Shown here one piece after another: positions 22,627 through 29,075 of a DNA stretch of 30,724 nt. Origin of the DNA: a virus; the IMG/VR virus record IMGVR_UViG_3300048916_000091, positions 1 to 30,724 of that record; one strand, given 5' to 3'. Numbering within the stretch: the stretch's first letter is position 1; each line of letters begins with the position of its first letter. A model generated the notes under the pieces. It was given only the letters and a program-made list of their open reading frames with translations. It was not told the DNA's origin and searched no databases. The position numbers and the translations under genes are program-made.

Positions 22627-22995
22627 ATGCCATTAGTAACATCAGTACAAGAAGCAGCCGAGTTTCACGGCGTTAATCCTGAAACAGTTATACCTGATCT
22701 GTCGGGATTCCCTGAACATTTACGTGGGCAGGCTACTGCAGCTTTGAGTCTGCTCTTAGTGAACTCTGCTATCAACGACAACAAGCCATTTGACTGGAAC
22801 AATGGTAAACCCAAAAGATATGCCTGGTGGGATCTGGAAGAGTATAAAGAAAGCCCCGGCGGTTTCCGGTTCGACGCTTCGCACTGCGCTAGCGATCTCT
22901 CGGTTGTCGGCTCCGGCTTTAGCTTTCATGAAGAAAAGGGCCTACAACATTCGGTGAAAACCTTTGAAGAACAGTGGAAGGCTTTCATAAAGTAA
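22627..22995 (+). CDS. DGR target protein 2
   Basis: A 122-residue paralogue of target 1 with a shorter N-terminal part (MPLVTSVQEAAEFHGVNPET, then LRGQATAALSLLLVNSAIND). It shares the KPKRYAWWDLEEYKESPGGF approach and VGSGFSF strand. Residues 76-98 are encoded by variable repeat 2. The C-terminal 24 residues are divergent but end in a similar helix (KTFEEQWKAFIK). It starts 10 nt after target 1 and lies directly upstream of the template repeat. No signal peptide. The family function is unknown. Confidence 0.88.
   Translation: MPLVTSVQEAAEFHGVNPETVIPDLSGFPEHLRGQATAALSLLLVNSAINDNKPFDWNNGKPKRYAWWDLEEYKESPGGFRFDASHCASDLSVVGSGFSFHEEKGLQHSVKTFEEQWKAFIK
22852..22920 (+). repeat. Variable repeat VR2
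   Basis: The 69 nt align without gaps to TR 23019-23087. All 16 differences fall at TR adenines (21 in total) and none of the other 48 positions differ. Changes include A to G, C and T. A TTCATGAA palindrome at 22925-22932 follows. The pattern is the signature of adenine-directed mutagenic retrohoming. Confidence 0.96.
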
Positions 22996-23007
22996 AATAA
23001 CAGGTTG

Positions 23008-23131
23008 TGTGCAGGAAGAGCCCCAGCAGTTTCCAGTTCAACGAATCGAACTACGATAACGATAACTCGAATGTCGGCTCCAGCTATGCTTAATTTTTTT
23101 GCCTGCACAGGCCTTGCCACTTGGCAAAAAA
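23008..23131 (+). ncRNA. Putative structured TR RNA
   Basis: The TR is bracketed by TGTGCAGG (23008-23015) and CCTGCACA (23102-23109), an 8-bp inverted repeat that would close a stem around it. Downstream are alternative stems: GCCTG-CA-CAGGC (23101-23112), TTGCC-ACTT-GGCAA (23114-23127), and TTTTTTGCC/GGCAAAAAA (23095-23103 with 23123-23131). DGR template RNAs need structured flanks for cDNA priming. The ends and function are inferred. Confidence 0.6.
23019..23087 (+). repeat. DGR template repeat (TR)
   Basis: The 69-nt donor begins AGCCCCAGCAG and ends CAGCTAT. Read in the target frame it encodes SPSSFQFNESNYDNDNSN then VGSSY. It is rich in AAC/AAT/AGC codons at the exact positions that vary in the two targets, the classic DGR design for maximal amino-acid diversity without stops. 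It lies in the gap between target 2 and the reverse transcriptase and is not itself part of a sensible gene. Confidence 0.96.
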
Positions 23132-23199
23132 TGATACTCTGAGAGGCTATTTAGTATCCCGTTCTGGTAGAGAAAGGCAGCCGATCCAAAGCAAAGCGT

Positions 23200-24252
23200 A
23201 TGAAACGGATAAATAATCTATATCAAAGCATTTGTTCCATTGAAAACCTTCAATTGGCTGATGAAAAAGCCAGGAAAAGGAAGGCATATCAATATGGTGT
23301 TAAGGTCCATGATAGGAACAAAGAAGTGAATATACAGGCCCTACACGATATGCTGGTGAATAAGACGTATAAAACATCTCCATACACCACATTCAAGGTT
23401 TATGAACCAAAAGAACGCCTTGTATTTCGCCTTCCATACTTTCCTGACCGGATTACGCACCATGCAGTAATGAATATTTTGGAGCCAATATTCCTTTCCG
23501 TCTTCACGGCTGACACCTATAGCTGTATCAAGGGAAAGGGTATTCATGCTGCTGCTAATGGCGTAAAATCAGCACTTAAAGATGTCCCCGGAACAAAGTA
23601 TTGTTTGAAACTGGATATTACTAAGTTCTACCCCTCCGTTGATCACGACATACTTAAATCTTTGCTTAGGCGTAAGATAAAGGACCGTGATCTGCTGTGG
23701 TTGCTGGATGAAATAATAGACAGCGCCGAAGGGTTACCGATCGGCAACTATCTGAGTCAGTACCTGGCAAACTTCTACCTGACCTATTTTGACCACTGGC
23801 TAAAAGAGGTAAAGGGTATCAAATACTACTTCCGTTACGCCGACGACTTGGTTATTCTATCTGACTCCAAAGAAGATCTTCATATCCTTCTGAAAGAAAT
23901 CACAATCTACCTGTCTACAGAATTAAATCTACAGGTAAAAGGCAACTGGCAGATATTCCCGGTAGAAAGCAGAGGCATAGATTTCGTTGGATACGTCTTT
24001 TTTCATACCCACACTCGCCTGCGCAAGAGCATAAAGAAAAAATTTTCTCGCAAAATGGCGACTAACCCGAATAAACAATCTGTAGCCGCATACTATGGGT
24101 GGGCAAAACATGCCAATTGTAATCACCTACTTAAAAAACTATGCAGCTATGAACAACTTCAAGGATTTAGGAATAACAGCAGACGCAAAAGGATTCAAGG
24201 GCGACAAAATAAAACTGGATCGTGTGATCAACCTGGAAATAAGAGTGGTTGA
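23200..24252 (+). CDS. DGR reverse transcriptase
   Basis: A 350-residue reverse transcriptase of the DGR/group-II-like class. Visible motifs: RLVFRLPYFPDRITHHAVMN near 73-92, the catalytic KLDITKFYPSVDHD with D139, GLPIGNYLSQ at 178-187 (the DGR-type motif 4), and YADD at 213-216 with both catalytic Asp. FVGY follows in the thumb. It copies the upstream TR RNA with adenine errors. The last 35 residues (after LLKKLC, basic and low in complexity) overlap the next gene in another frame, so the useful protein may end near residue 317. It begins 112 nt after the TR. Confidence 0.95.
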   Translation: MKRINNLYQSICSIENLQLADEKARKRKAYQYGVKVHDRNKEVNIQALHDMLVNKTYKTSPYTTFKVYEPKERLVFRLPYFPDRITHHAVMNILEPIFLSVFTADTYSCIKGKGIHAAANGVKSALKDVPGTKYCLKLDITKFYPSVDHDILKSLLRRKIKDRDLLWLLDEIIDSAEGLPIGNYLSQYLANFYLTYFDHWLKEVKGIKYYFRYADDLVILSDSKEDLHILLKEITIYLSTELNLQVKGNWQIFPVESRGIDFVGYVFFHTHTRLRKSIKKKFSRKMATNPNKQSVAAYYGWAKHANCNHLLKKLCSYEQLQGFRNNSRRKRIQGRQNKTGSCDQPGNKSG

Positions 24253-24442
24253 TTTTAAGGTAGAAAAGTCAAAGGTTAACGCCGGCAATTGCTTACACAT
24301 GCAGATAGAGTTAAACGGAATAGAGCATGTGATATTTACCGGATCATCGGCGCTGATCAGCATGATTCAGCAGGTACCAAAAGAAAAGCTCCCCTTTAGA
24401 ACCACAATTGTTCGTAAGGATAGACGAGTCGAATTTTCATAA
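24149..24442 (+). CDS. Small protein following the DGR reverse transcriptase
   Basis: A frame opens at 24095, but the ATG at 24149 starts a better-behaved 97-residue protein (MNNFKDLGITADAKGFKGDK). It is strand-rich: IKLDRVINLEIRVVDFKVEK, CLHMQIELNGIEHVIFTGSS, then a short helix and a final basic strand. That arrangement resembles a small OB- or nucleic-acid-binding fold, which is inference. It overlaps the reverse transcriptase by 104 nt in a different frame. It does not look like the helical Avd accessory protein of other DGRs. Confidence 0.75.
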   Translation: MNNFKDLGITADAKGFKGDKIKLDRVINLEIRVVDFKVEKSKVNAGNCLHMQIELNGIEHVIFTGSSALISMIQQVPKEKLPFRTTIVRKDRRVEFS

Positions 24443-24464
24443 CCCCGTTTTTTAATCCACCTAT

Positions 24465-24740
24465 ATGAACGACTTCACCACGGCATCGCCTGTCAACATC
24501 GAAAGGCTAAAGGGTCAAAACAAACGACTATATGACTATCTGGCGGCAGGCAATACAATACACTGCTTCCACCCTGCTCGTATTGAGTTGAGAATCGGTT
24601 ACCTGAACAGCCGGGCAAGTGATCTTATCAACCTGCACCATATTCCGGTAAAAAAACGCTGGATTAATGTTTTCGACGAAGCAGGTGAAAAAGTAGCCGT
24701 GGTGGAGTATTCTTTACCAAAAAACGAAGGTCATGTATAA
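24465..24740 (+). CDS. Winged-helix/HTH-like small protein
   Basis: A 91-residue protein (MNDFTTASPVNIERLKGQNK). It shows RLYDYLAAGNTIHCFHPARI, ELRIGYLNSRASDLINLHHI, then a beta wing (KKRWINVFDEAGEKVAVVEY). This order fits phage winged-helix domains that read short DNA sites. It overlaps the next ORF by 8 nt. The role in replication or regulation is inferred. Confidence 0.8.
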   Translation: MNDFTTASPVNIERLKGQNKRLYDYLAAGNTIHCFHPARIELRIGYLNSRASDLINLHHIPVKKRWINVFDEAGEKVAVVEYSLPKNEGHV

Positions 24741-24957
24741 TGTAATATTCAACCAGGAAGACTACCCTGTTAAAATATACGACATGAGTATCGAGGATGT
24801 AGATGAGAGGAATAAGAAAGCCTTGAAGTTCAAAAAGGCATCTGCGGCCGCTACGTTCTTGGGCATTCCGCCGAAAAACATTTACTGCAAAATCGGACCC
24901 GGTAAATACGCCCACCAGCCGGACGGTAAAAAATGGGCAGTGAGAAAAGTTAGTTAA
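24733..24957 (+). CDS. Hypothetical protein
   Basis: A 74-residue basic protein (MYNVIFNQEDYPVKIYDMSI) with a helix-rich middle (NKKALKFKKASAAATFLGIP) and a strand-rich end (GKYAHQPDGKKWAVRKVS). It may bind nucleic acid, given its charge. No family was identified. It overlaps the upstream gene by 8 nt. Confidence 0.7.
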   Translation: MYNVIFNQEDYPVKIYDMSIEDVDERNKKALKFKKASAAATFLGIPPKNIYCKIGPGKYAHQPDGKKWAVRKVS

Positions 24958-24980
24958 AGCATATAATCCCCCTGTTGAAT

Positions 24981-25871
24981 ATGGCAAGAATAAGAACGAT
25001 AAAGCCGACACATGTAAATGACAAGCAGCTGGCAAACATACAGCTTCAGTCTCACCTGCTATGGATCTTACTGTGGTGCTTTAGTGACGACGAAGGCGTA
25101 TTTGAACATGACGCTATATTGATAAAATCTCAGGTTTTTCCTAGGAGAACAGATATAACTATTGACCAGATAGAAGAGTGGCTGGACGAATTAGAAAGAG
25201 CCAGATTCATAATATCCTTCGATTATAATAATGAACAGTATTATGTTCATCGCACATTCAAATCACACCAAAAAATTGATAAACCGCAAGGCTCAAAGGT
25301 ACCTAAAGATCGCATCCAGTCTGTGTTACAGGAAAATTCGACGAACGTTCGTCGAACGGTAGCCGAAGACTCGTCGAACGTTCGGGGATCGGTCGCGCTG
25401 TATAGTAGTGTAGAGTATAGTAATAGTAAGAGAGTGGAAGAGGATTCGCCCGCGCAAAAAAAAGAAGAATCGGATTCGGTAAAATCCGAAGAAGAAAAAG
25501 AAAATCCCCAGGTTCCGCGCGCCCCCCTTTACAACACAGCGGAGCATATGGAGCAGGAATTATCAGAAATCGACGTCGGTGGATTCGTGCAGTACGCAAT
25601 CATCACCTGCCAAGCTAAAGCAATTACCGGCAATCGGATACGGGAACTATGGCGCGCTTTCAAAATTCAGCATTTCGGCGAAAAAGTGTATAAGGATTTC
25701 TCAGACTGCAAAAGTCATTTTTTGAACTCGCTAAAATTCATGATTCAAAATGGAAACGAATCTACGGGACGAACTAAGCAGAATGCCGGAAAAAGCGCAG
25801 GGGCACTCAGTATCCTTGACGACCTCAAAGCAGACTACGGTATTACTGACGAAAGAGGAAGAAGCGGTTAA
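24981..25871 (+). CDS. Replication initiator-like protein
   Basis: A TTG at 24975 extends the frame by two residues, but the ATG at 24981 is used here, giving 296 residues. Residues 1-100 are the winged-helix domain common to phage initiators (MARIRTIKPTHVNDKQLANI, ILLWCFSDDEGVFEHDAILI and LERARFIISFDYNNEQYYVH). Residues 110-190 are a Ser/Glu-rich linker; the C-terminal domain (FVQYAIITCQAKAITGNRIR) follows. The linker DNA holds palindromic iteron-like repeats, as in lambda gene O. It probably opens the phage origin and recruits host helicase. Confidence 0.82.
   Translation: MARIRTIKPTHVNDKQLANIQLQSHLLWILLWCFSDDEGVFEHDAILIKSQVFPRRTDITIDQIEEWLDELERARFIISFDYNNEQYYVHRTFKSHQKIDKPQGSKVPKDRIQSVLQENSTNVRRTVAEDSSNVRGSVALYSSVEYSNSKRVEEDSPAQKKEESDSVKSEEEKENPQVPRAPLYNTAEHMEQELSEIDVGGFVQYAIITCQAKAITGNRIRELWRAFKIQHFGEKVYKDFSDCKSHFLNSLKFMIQNGNESTGRTKQNAGKSAGALSILDDLKADYGITDERGRSG
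25337..25384. other. Candidate phage replication origin (iteron-like repeats)
   Basis: A perfect 20-bp palindrome TTCGACGAACGTTCGTCGAA spans 25337-25356. The core CGAACGTTCG recurs at 25375-25384, 33 bp from the first core. TCGTCGAACG also repeats directly at 25349-25358 and 25371-25380, 22 bp apart. An AT-rich stretch follows. Repeats inside the initiator linker are the arrangement of lambda ori. Confidence 0.55.
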
Positions 25872-26604
25872 TACGCTGCAATTCATCGAAAGGGCCTTTT
25901 CGCAGCTGCCGGCAGTAGATGTAACCAGGAAGATGAAGCAGGTTCTTTTCAACATTCATGTAATCACTGGTTGGCAAATGCCTGCCGATGAATTTCACAA
26001 ACAGGCCCTTTACAGCCAGTTTGAAAAGAAACTACTGGAAGATTACGGTAGCCTTAACGCACAGGAGATAGAATTTGCTTTTCGTTCTGGCGGCACTACA
26101 ATAGAGGATTGGGGTAAGGTATTCAACCTTAACCTGCTTGATAAGGTATTAATCCCCTACCTGCACCGCCGGGCATCCGTTAGGGAGATGACCGAGAAAC
26201 AAAGGGTTGATTTGCCGTCTTTGCCCGGTCCGGCTGCCGACTGGAAAGAAATGTGCGAATACTACTACCAGCAATTCTTAACCGGCACCTATAACCTTTC
26301 CTTGTGGCCGTGGCAGATGTATGATGAATTTGTAAGATGCGAAATGATGGCAGAAGATTTCTATACCAACGCGGTCAACTCAGCAGAAACGCATCTACGA
26401 GCTAAATACGTTGGCCAAATAACGAGGGAAGAGCTTTGTGGCAATAAAGTATCAGTTAGAGAATTACAAGCCAAAATTGAGGCTATAAATGCCAAACAGG
26501 GCAATGAGGTTATTTACTTGGCTAAGAAGATGGCAGTACGTTACCTCTACCAGCAGGCTAAGAAACAAAACATTGAACACTTATTCGTAAAAACAGAAGA
26601 ATGA
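25750..26604 (+). CDS. Replication-associated protein candidate
   Basis: A 284-residue soluble, helical protein (METNLRDELSRMPEKAQGHS). Core segments are ERAFSQLPAVDVTRKMKQVL, QMPADEFHKQALYSQFEKKL, IEFAFRSGGTTIEDWGKVFN and NLLDKVLIPYLHRRA. It overlaps the initiator by 122 nt in another frame, and its first 40 residues may be a consequence of that. The location suggests a helicase-loader-like or primosome role. No catalytic motif is visible. Confidence 0.75.
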   Translation: METNLRDELSRMPEKAQGHSVSLTTSKQTTVLLTKEEEAVNTLQFIERAFSQLPAVDVTRKMKQVLFNIHVITGWQMPADEFHKQALYSQFEKKLLEDYGSLNAQEIEFAFRSGGTTIEDWGKVFNLNLLDKVLIPYLHRRASVREMTEKQRVDLPSLPGPAADWKEMCEYYYQQFLTGTYNLSLWPWQMYDEFVRCEMMAEDFYTNAVNSAETHLRAKYVGQITREELCGNKVSVRELQAKIEAINAKQGNEVIYLAKKMAVRYLYQQAKKQNIEHLFVKTEE

Positions 26605-27746
26605 CTTATGTGGATAATCCCTTCAAATCTCCCCGGCTGCTTTCAATATGCACCGGAATACGCGGCATCGAAAGAGGAATTGAACGAGCGATTGGCTCAA
26701 TCAGAGCCGCTGCTTATGTGGAAATCGAAGCCTTTATCATCGAAAACCTTCTGGCTGGCATGGAAGCGGGTATGGTGGATGCAGCACCTATCTGGGCGAA
26801 TATTAAAACCTTCGATGCAGAGCCGTTTTGTAATTGCGTGGACGGAATCATTGGCGGATACCCGTGCCAACCATTTAGCACCGCAGGAGAACGAAGAGGC
26901 ACAGAAGACCCAAGACACCTTTGGCCGTATGTTGAGGGGATCATTCGCACAATCGGACCTATTTGGGGATTCTTTGAAAACGTCAGCGGACACCTTACCC
27001 TTGGATTCGATCAGGTTTATCAAAGTCTTTCAGGAATGGACTATGCAGTTGAGGCGGGAATCTTTACAGCGGAGGAAGTTGGCGCGCCACATCAGAGAGA
27101 ACGGCTATTCATCCTCGCAATTAGAAAAGACTGCTTGGCGTACACCCACGGCGCAAGCGCCAGGAATCAATCCAGATCGCCTAGATGGGGAAGCGGGCAG
27201 TCGGATGTACGACAAGCAGACAGGACGATTAGCCCAGTACGGTCTGGATCAACAAGTTCATATGTGGCACACCCCGTTAGTTCAGGACAGCCGCAACAGC
27301 GGAACGATGGAAAGCAGGCAGAAGAGAGTAACACAGGAGTTAGCTACTCAGGTCCAGAATTGGGGGACTCCACGAGTAGCAACAAATCAGATGATAGGCA
27401 ATACGGAAGCTCCAGAGAAGAGCAGACTGGAGGATCAGGTTCTGAAATGGTGTACCCCAGTAGCGACAATGTACAAGGGATCATCGGAGGGAGCATTAAT
27501 TCGCAAGGATGGGAAAGAGAGAAGCATAGATCGCCTGGACCTGGTGGTCCAGGCGATCTATGGCCAGCAAGACCAGGAGAACAGCAATACGACTGGGAAG
27601 CGCCGCACACAATTGAACCCGGCCTGGGTATTACAGTTGATGGGTACAACTTTAGAGAAGACCTTCTTCGTGCCGCTGGCAACTCAGTGGTTGAGCAAAC
27701 AGCAGAACTCGCTTTCAGAACCCTCTTAAAAAAACATGGTTTATGA
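26601..27746 (+). CDS. C5-cytosine DNA methyltransferase
   Basis: A 381-residue enzyme that methylates cytosine, probably protecting phage DNA from restriction. Motif I is LLSICTGIRGIERGIER (13-29), motif IV GYPCQPFSTAG with catalytic C89, motif VI FFENVSG (124-130), motif VIII GAPHQRERLF (161-170), and motif X AAGNSVVEQTAELAF near the C-terminus. Residues 180-330, the target-recognition region, are Ser/Gly/Gln-rich and low in complexity. A second long frame is open across nearly the whole gene. The sequence recognised cannot be told. Confidence 0.92.
   Translation: MTYVDNPFKSPRLLSICTGIRGIERGIERAIGSIRAAAYVEIEAFIIENLLAGMEAGMVDAAPIWANIKTFDAEPFCNCVDGIIGGYPCQPFSTAGERRGTEDPRHLWPYVEGIIRTIGPIWGFFENVSGHLTLGFDQVYQSLSGMDYAVEAGIFTAEEVGAPHQRERLFILAIRKDCLAYTHGASARNQSRSPRWGSGQSDVRQADRTISPVRSGSTSSYVAHPVSSGQPQQRNDGKQAEESNTGVSYSGPELGDSTSSNKSDDRQYGSSREEQTGGSGSEMVYPSSDNVQGIIGGSINSQGWEREKHRSPGPGGPGDLWPARPGEQQYDWEAPHTIEPGLGITVDGYNFREDLLRAAGNSVVEQTAELAFRTLLKKHGL
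26608..27729 (+). CDS. Overlapping frame-2 ORF within the methyltransferase (dual coding candidate)
   Basis: A 373-codon frame, offset by one, overlaps almost the entire methyltransferase gene. Its translation is not random-looking: it contains SDLFGDSLKTSADTLPLDSI, then four W-x-T-P repeats (AWRTPTAQA, MWHTPLVQD, NWGTPRVAT and KWCTPVATM), and LNPAWVLQLMGTTLEKTFFV. The LNPxWV-LMG and WPTP-type segments resemble parts of phage methyltransferase proteins I know of. This could be a genuine second protein, a remnant of an older frame, or an artefact of the low-complexity DNA. A 157-codon antisense frame is also open here, which argues for caution. Confidence 0.45.
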   Translation: MWIIPSNLPGCFQYAPEYAASKEELNERLAQSEPLLMWKSKPLSSKTFWLAWKRVWWMQHLSGRILKPSMQSRFVIAWTESLADTRANHLAPQENEEAQKTQDTFGRMLRGSFAQSDLFGDSLKTSADTLPLDSIRFIKVFQEWTMQLRRESLQRRKLARHIRENGYSSSQLEKTAWRTPTAQAPGINPDRLDGEAGSRMYDKQTGRLAQYGLDQQVHMWHTPLVQDSRNSGTMESRQKRVTQELATQVQNWGTPRVATNQMIGNTEAPEKSRLEDQVLKWCTPVATMYKGSSEGALIRKDGKERSIDRLDLVVQAIYGQQDQENSNTTGKRRTQLNPAWVLQLMGTTLEKTFFVPLATQWLSKQQNSLSEPS

Positions 27747-28222
27747 CCTACTTCCAACAGCGCCAGAGCTGGGCACAGGGAATGCCAAAGCCTGAAGTGG
27801 TGAAGAAAGTACACCAACTGAAAAAGTGTCCGTTGAAAAAGAAAACTGTAAGCCAGAAGGTAAGACCTGAAATGCCTATTCCAGAGCTATTACAGTTAGC
27901 GCAAATGGTTTTCAATAAATGGATCAGGGAAAGAGATAAAACCCTCCCCTGTATCTCCGGAGGTGGCAAATCGGAAGAGGCTGGACACTACTATTCAGTA
28001 AAACAATTCTCCGGCGTACGGTTCGATGAAATAAATGTCAATGGCCAGTCGATTGCTGACAACCGGCATGAACACGGTAATGCAGCCGGCTACGCAAAGG
28101 GCTTGATAGATCGGTATGGAATCGATGCTTACGAAGAACTCCGCCGCAGGGCTAATCTGACCAGGCTGAAGAAGTGGTCACGGGAAGAACTGGAACAAAT
28201 TATTAAAAAGTATAAGATATGA
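27743..28222 (+). CDS. NinG-like recombination protein with altered zinc site
   Basis: A 159-residue protein resembling lambda NinG (Rap), which acts on recombination intermediates. The shared core is KWIRERDKTLPCISGGGKSE, EAGHYYSVKQ, FDEINVNGQSIADN and GYAKGLIDRYG. In lambda the knuckles are CISCG and CxxC; here C70 remains but its partner is Gly, and the second pair is Ser/Asp (QSIAD). Metal binding is therefore probably lost or changed. The N-terminal 45 residues are basic. It overlaps the methyltransferase by 4 nt. Confidence 0.82.
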   Translation: MTYFQQRQSWAQGMPKPEVVKKVHQLKKCPLKKKTVSQKVRPEMPIPELLQLAQMVFNKWIRERDKTLPCISGGGKSEEAGHYYSVKQFSGVRFDEINVNGQSIADNRHEHGNAAGYAKGLIDRYGIDAYEELRRRANLTRLKKWSREELEQIIKKYKI

Positions 28223-28599
28223 AAGGCAAAACAATAACATATGCAGTTGCTAAAGAATTAGGGTATAAATATTTCATTAAAAAATACGATAACCAGATTC
28301 AAAATCTTGCAGACGTGACGGAAGAAAACATATCTGAGTTTAAAAATGGTGTTTACGAACTGTGCGGCAATGAAACCGTATGTTTTCAGGTATCTCCACA
28401 GGATATAGCAGAAGCAATTGAAAGTCTTGCTGAATGTCAGCAAGATTATGGTGATGAAGATGGCCAACTGATGGATGATGTGCAAGATGTTTTTAGGGAG
28501 AACCCGACACCATTTGAAGCATTAGCCTGTGCGCTTAATGAGCGCTTTGAAAAGATGAGGTTTCATATGACATGTGGAGTATACGTGTCCTTTATATAA
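28219..28599 (+). CDS. Hypothetical acidic protein
   Basis: A 126-residue soluble, acidic protein (MKGKTITYAVAKELGYKYFI). It includes four Cys and a strongly acidic block (QQDYGDEDGQLMDDVQDVF). No domain is recognised. It overlaps NinG by 4 nt (ATGA), indicating co-translation. Confidence 0.75.
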   Translation: MKGKTITYAVAKELGYKYFIKKYDNQIQNLADVTEENISEFKNGVYELCGNETVCFQVSPQDIAEAIESLAECQQDYGDEDGQLMDDVQDVFRENPTPFEALACALNERFEKMRFHMTCGVYVSFI

Positions 28600-28622
28600 C
28601 AACATCCCCCAACTGAAATCAT

Positions 28623-29075
28623 ATGAACGAAGAGGTAAAGATAAAAGTGGTTGAAATCGTAGCTCAGCAAACCGGCGTGGACTATATCGACATCATGACT
28701 CACACCAGGAAAACTTCAGAACAAAGACACTTGGCAATGTACATCATGAAGAAGATTTTGAATGTCGGGTGGTCTGAAATAGGACGATTCTTTAAGTATA
28801 ATCACGCTACCGTAATACATGGATGCGAAAGTGTTGAAAACAGGATAGAAACCGACTATGTATCCCTTCAGAACTATAAGCATATCAGAGAATCAGTAAA
28901 GCAAATAGACATAGAGGATAAAACAGAAAGCGCTATCAGTGCTGAGCTGTTCCGAAAATACGCTGAATTAAAGCACTCTGTGAGGCGCCTTAAGGAGGAA
29001 AACGAAAACCTTAAAGAACGGGTAAAGATCCTTGAATCCGCATTATCAATAGAGCAAAAACTATCGATCGCATGA
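28623..29075 (+). CDS. DnaA domain-IV-like DNA-binding protein with coiled coil
   Basis: A 150-residue protein. Residues 1-80 match the C-terminal DnaA-box-binding domain of DnaA: KIKVVEIVAQQTGVDYIDIM, then TRKTSEQRHLAMYIMKKILN, then GRFFKYNHATVIHGCESVE. HATVIHGC is the signature DHTTVLHAC loop that contacts the DnaA box. No AAA+ ATPase domain is present. Residues 105-145 are a coiled coil (EENENLKERVKILE). It could bind DnaA boxes to steer phage replication or block host initiation. Confidence 0.85.
   Translation: MNEEVKIKVVEIVAQQTGVDYIDIMTHTRKTSEQRHLAMYIMKKILNVGWSEIGRFFKYNHATVIHGCESVENRIETDYVSLQNYKHIRESVKQIDIEDKTESAISAELFRKYAELKHSVRRLKEENENLKERVKILESALSIEQKLSIA

Noticed and set aside
27344-27817. 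157-codon minus-strand ORF within the methyltransferase
   Set aside because: Likely a by-product of low stop density in this region. It is kept only as a caution about the frame-2 dual-coding claim.
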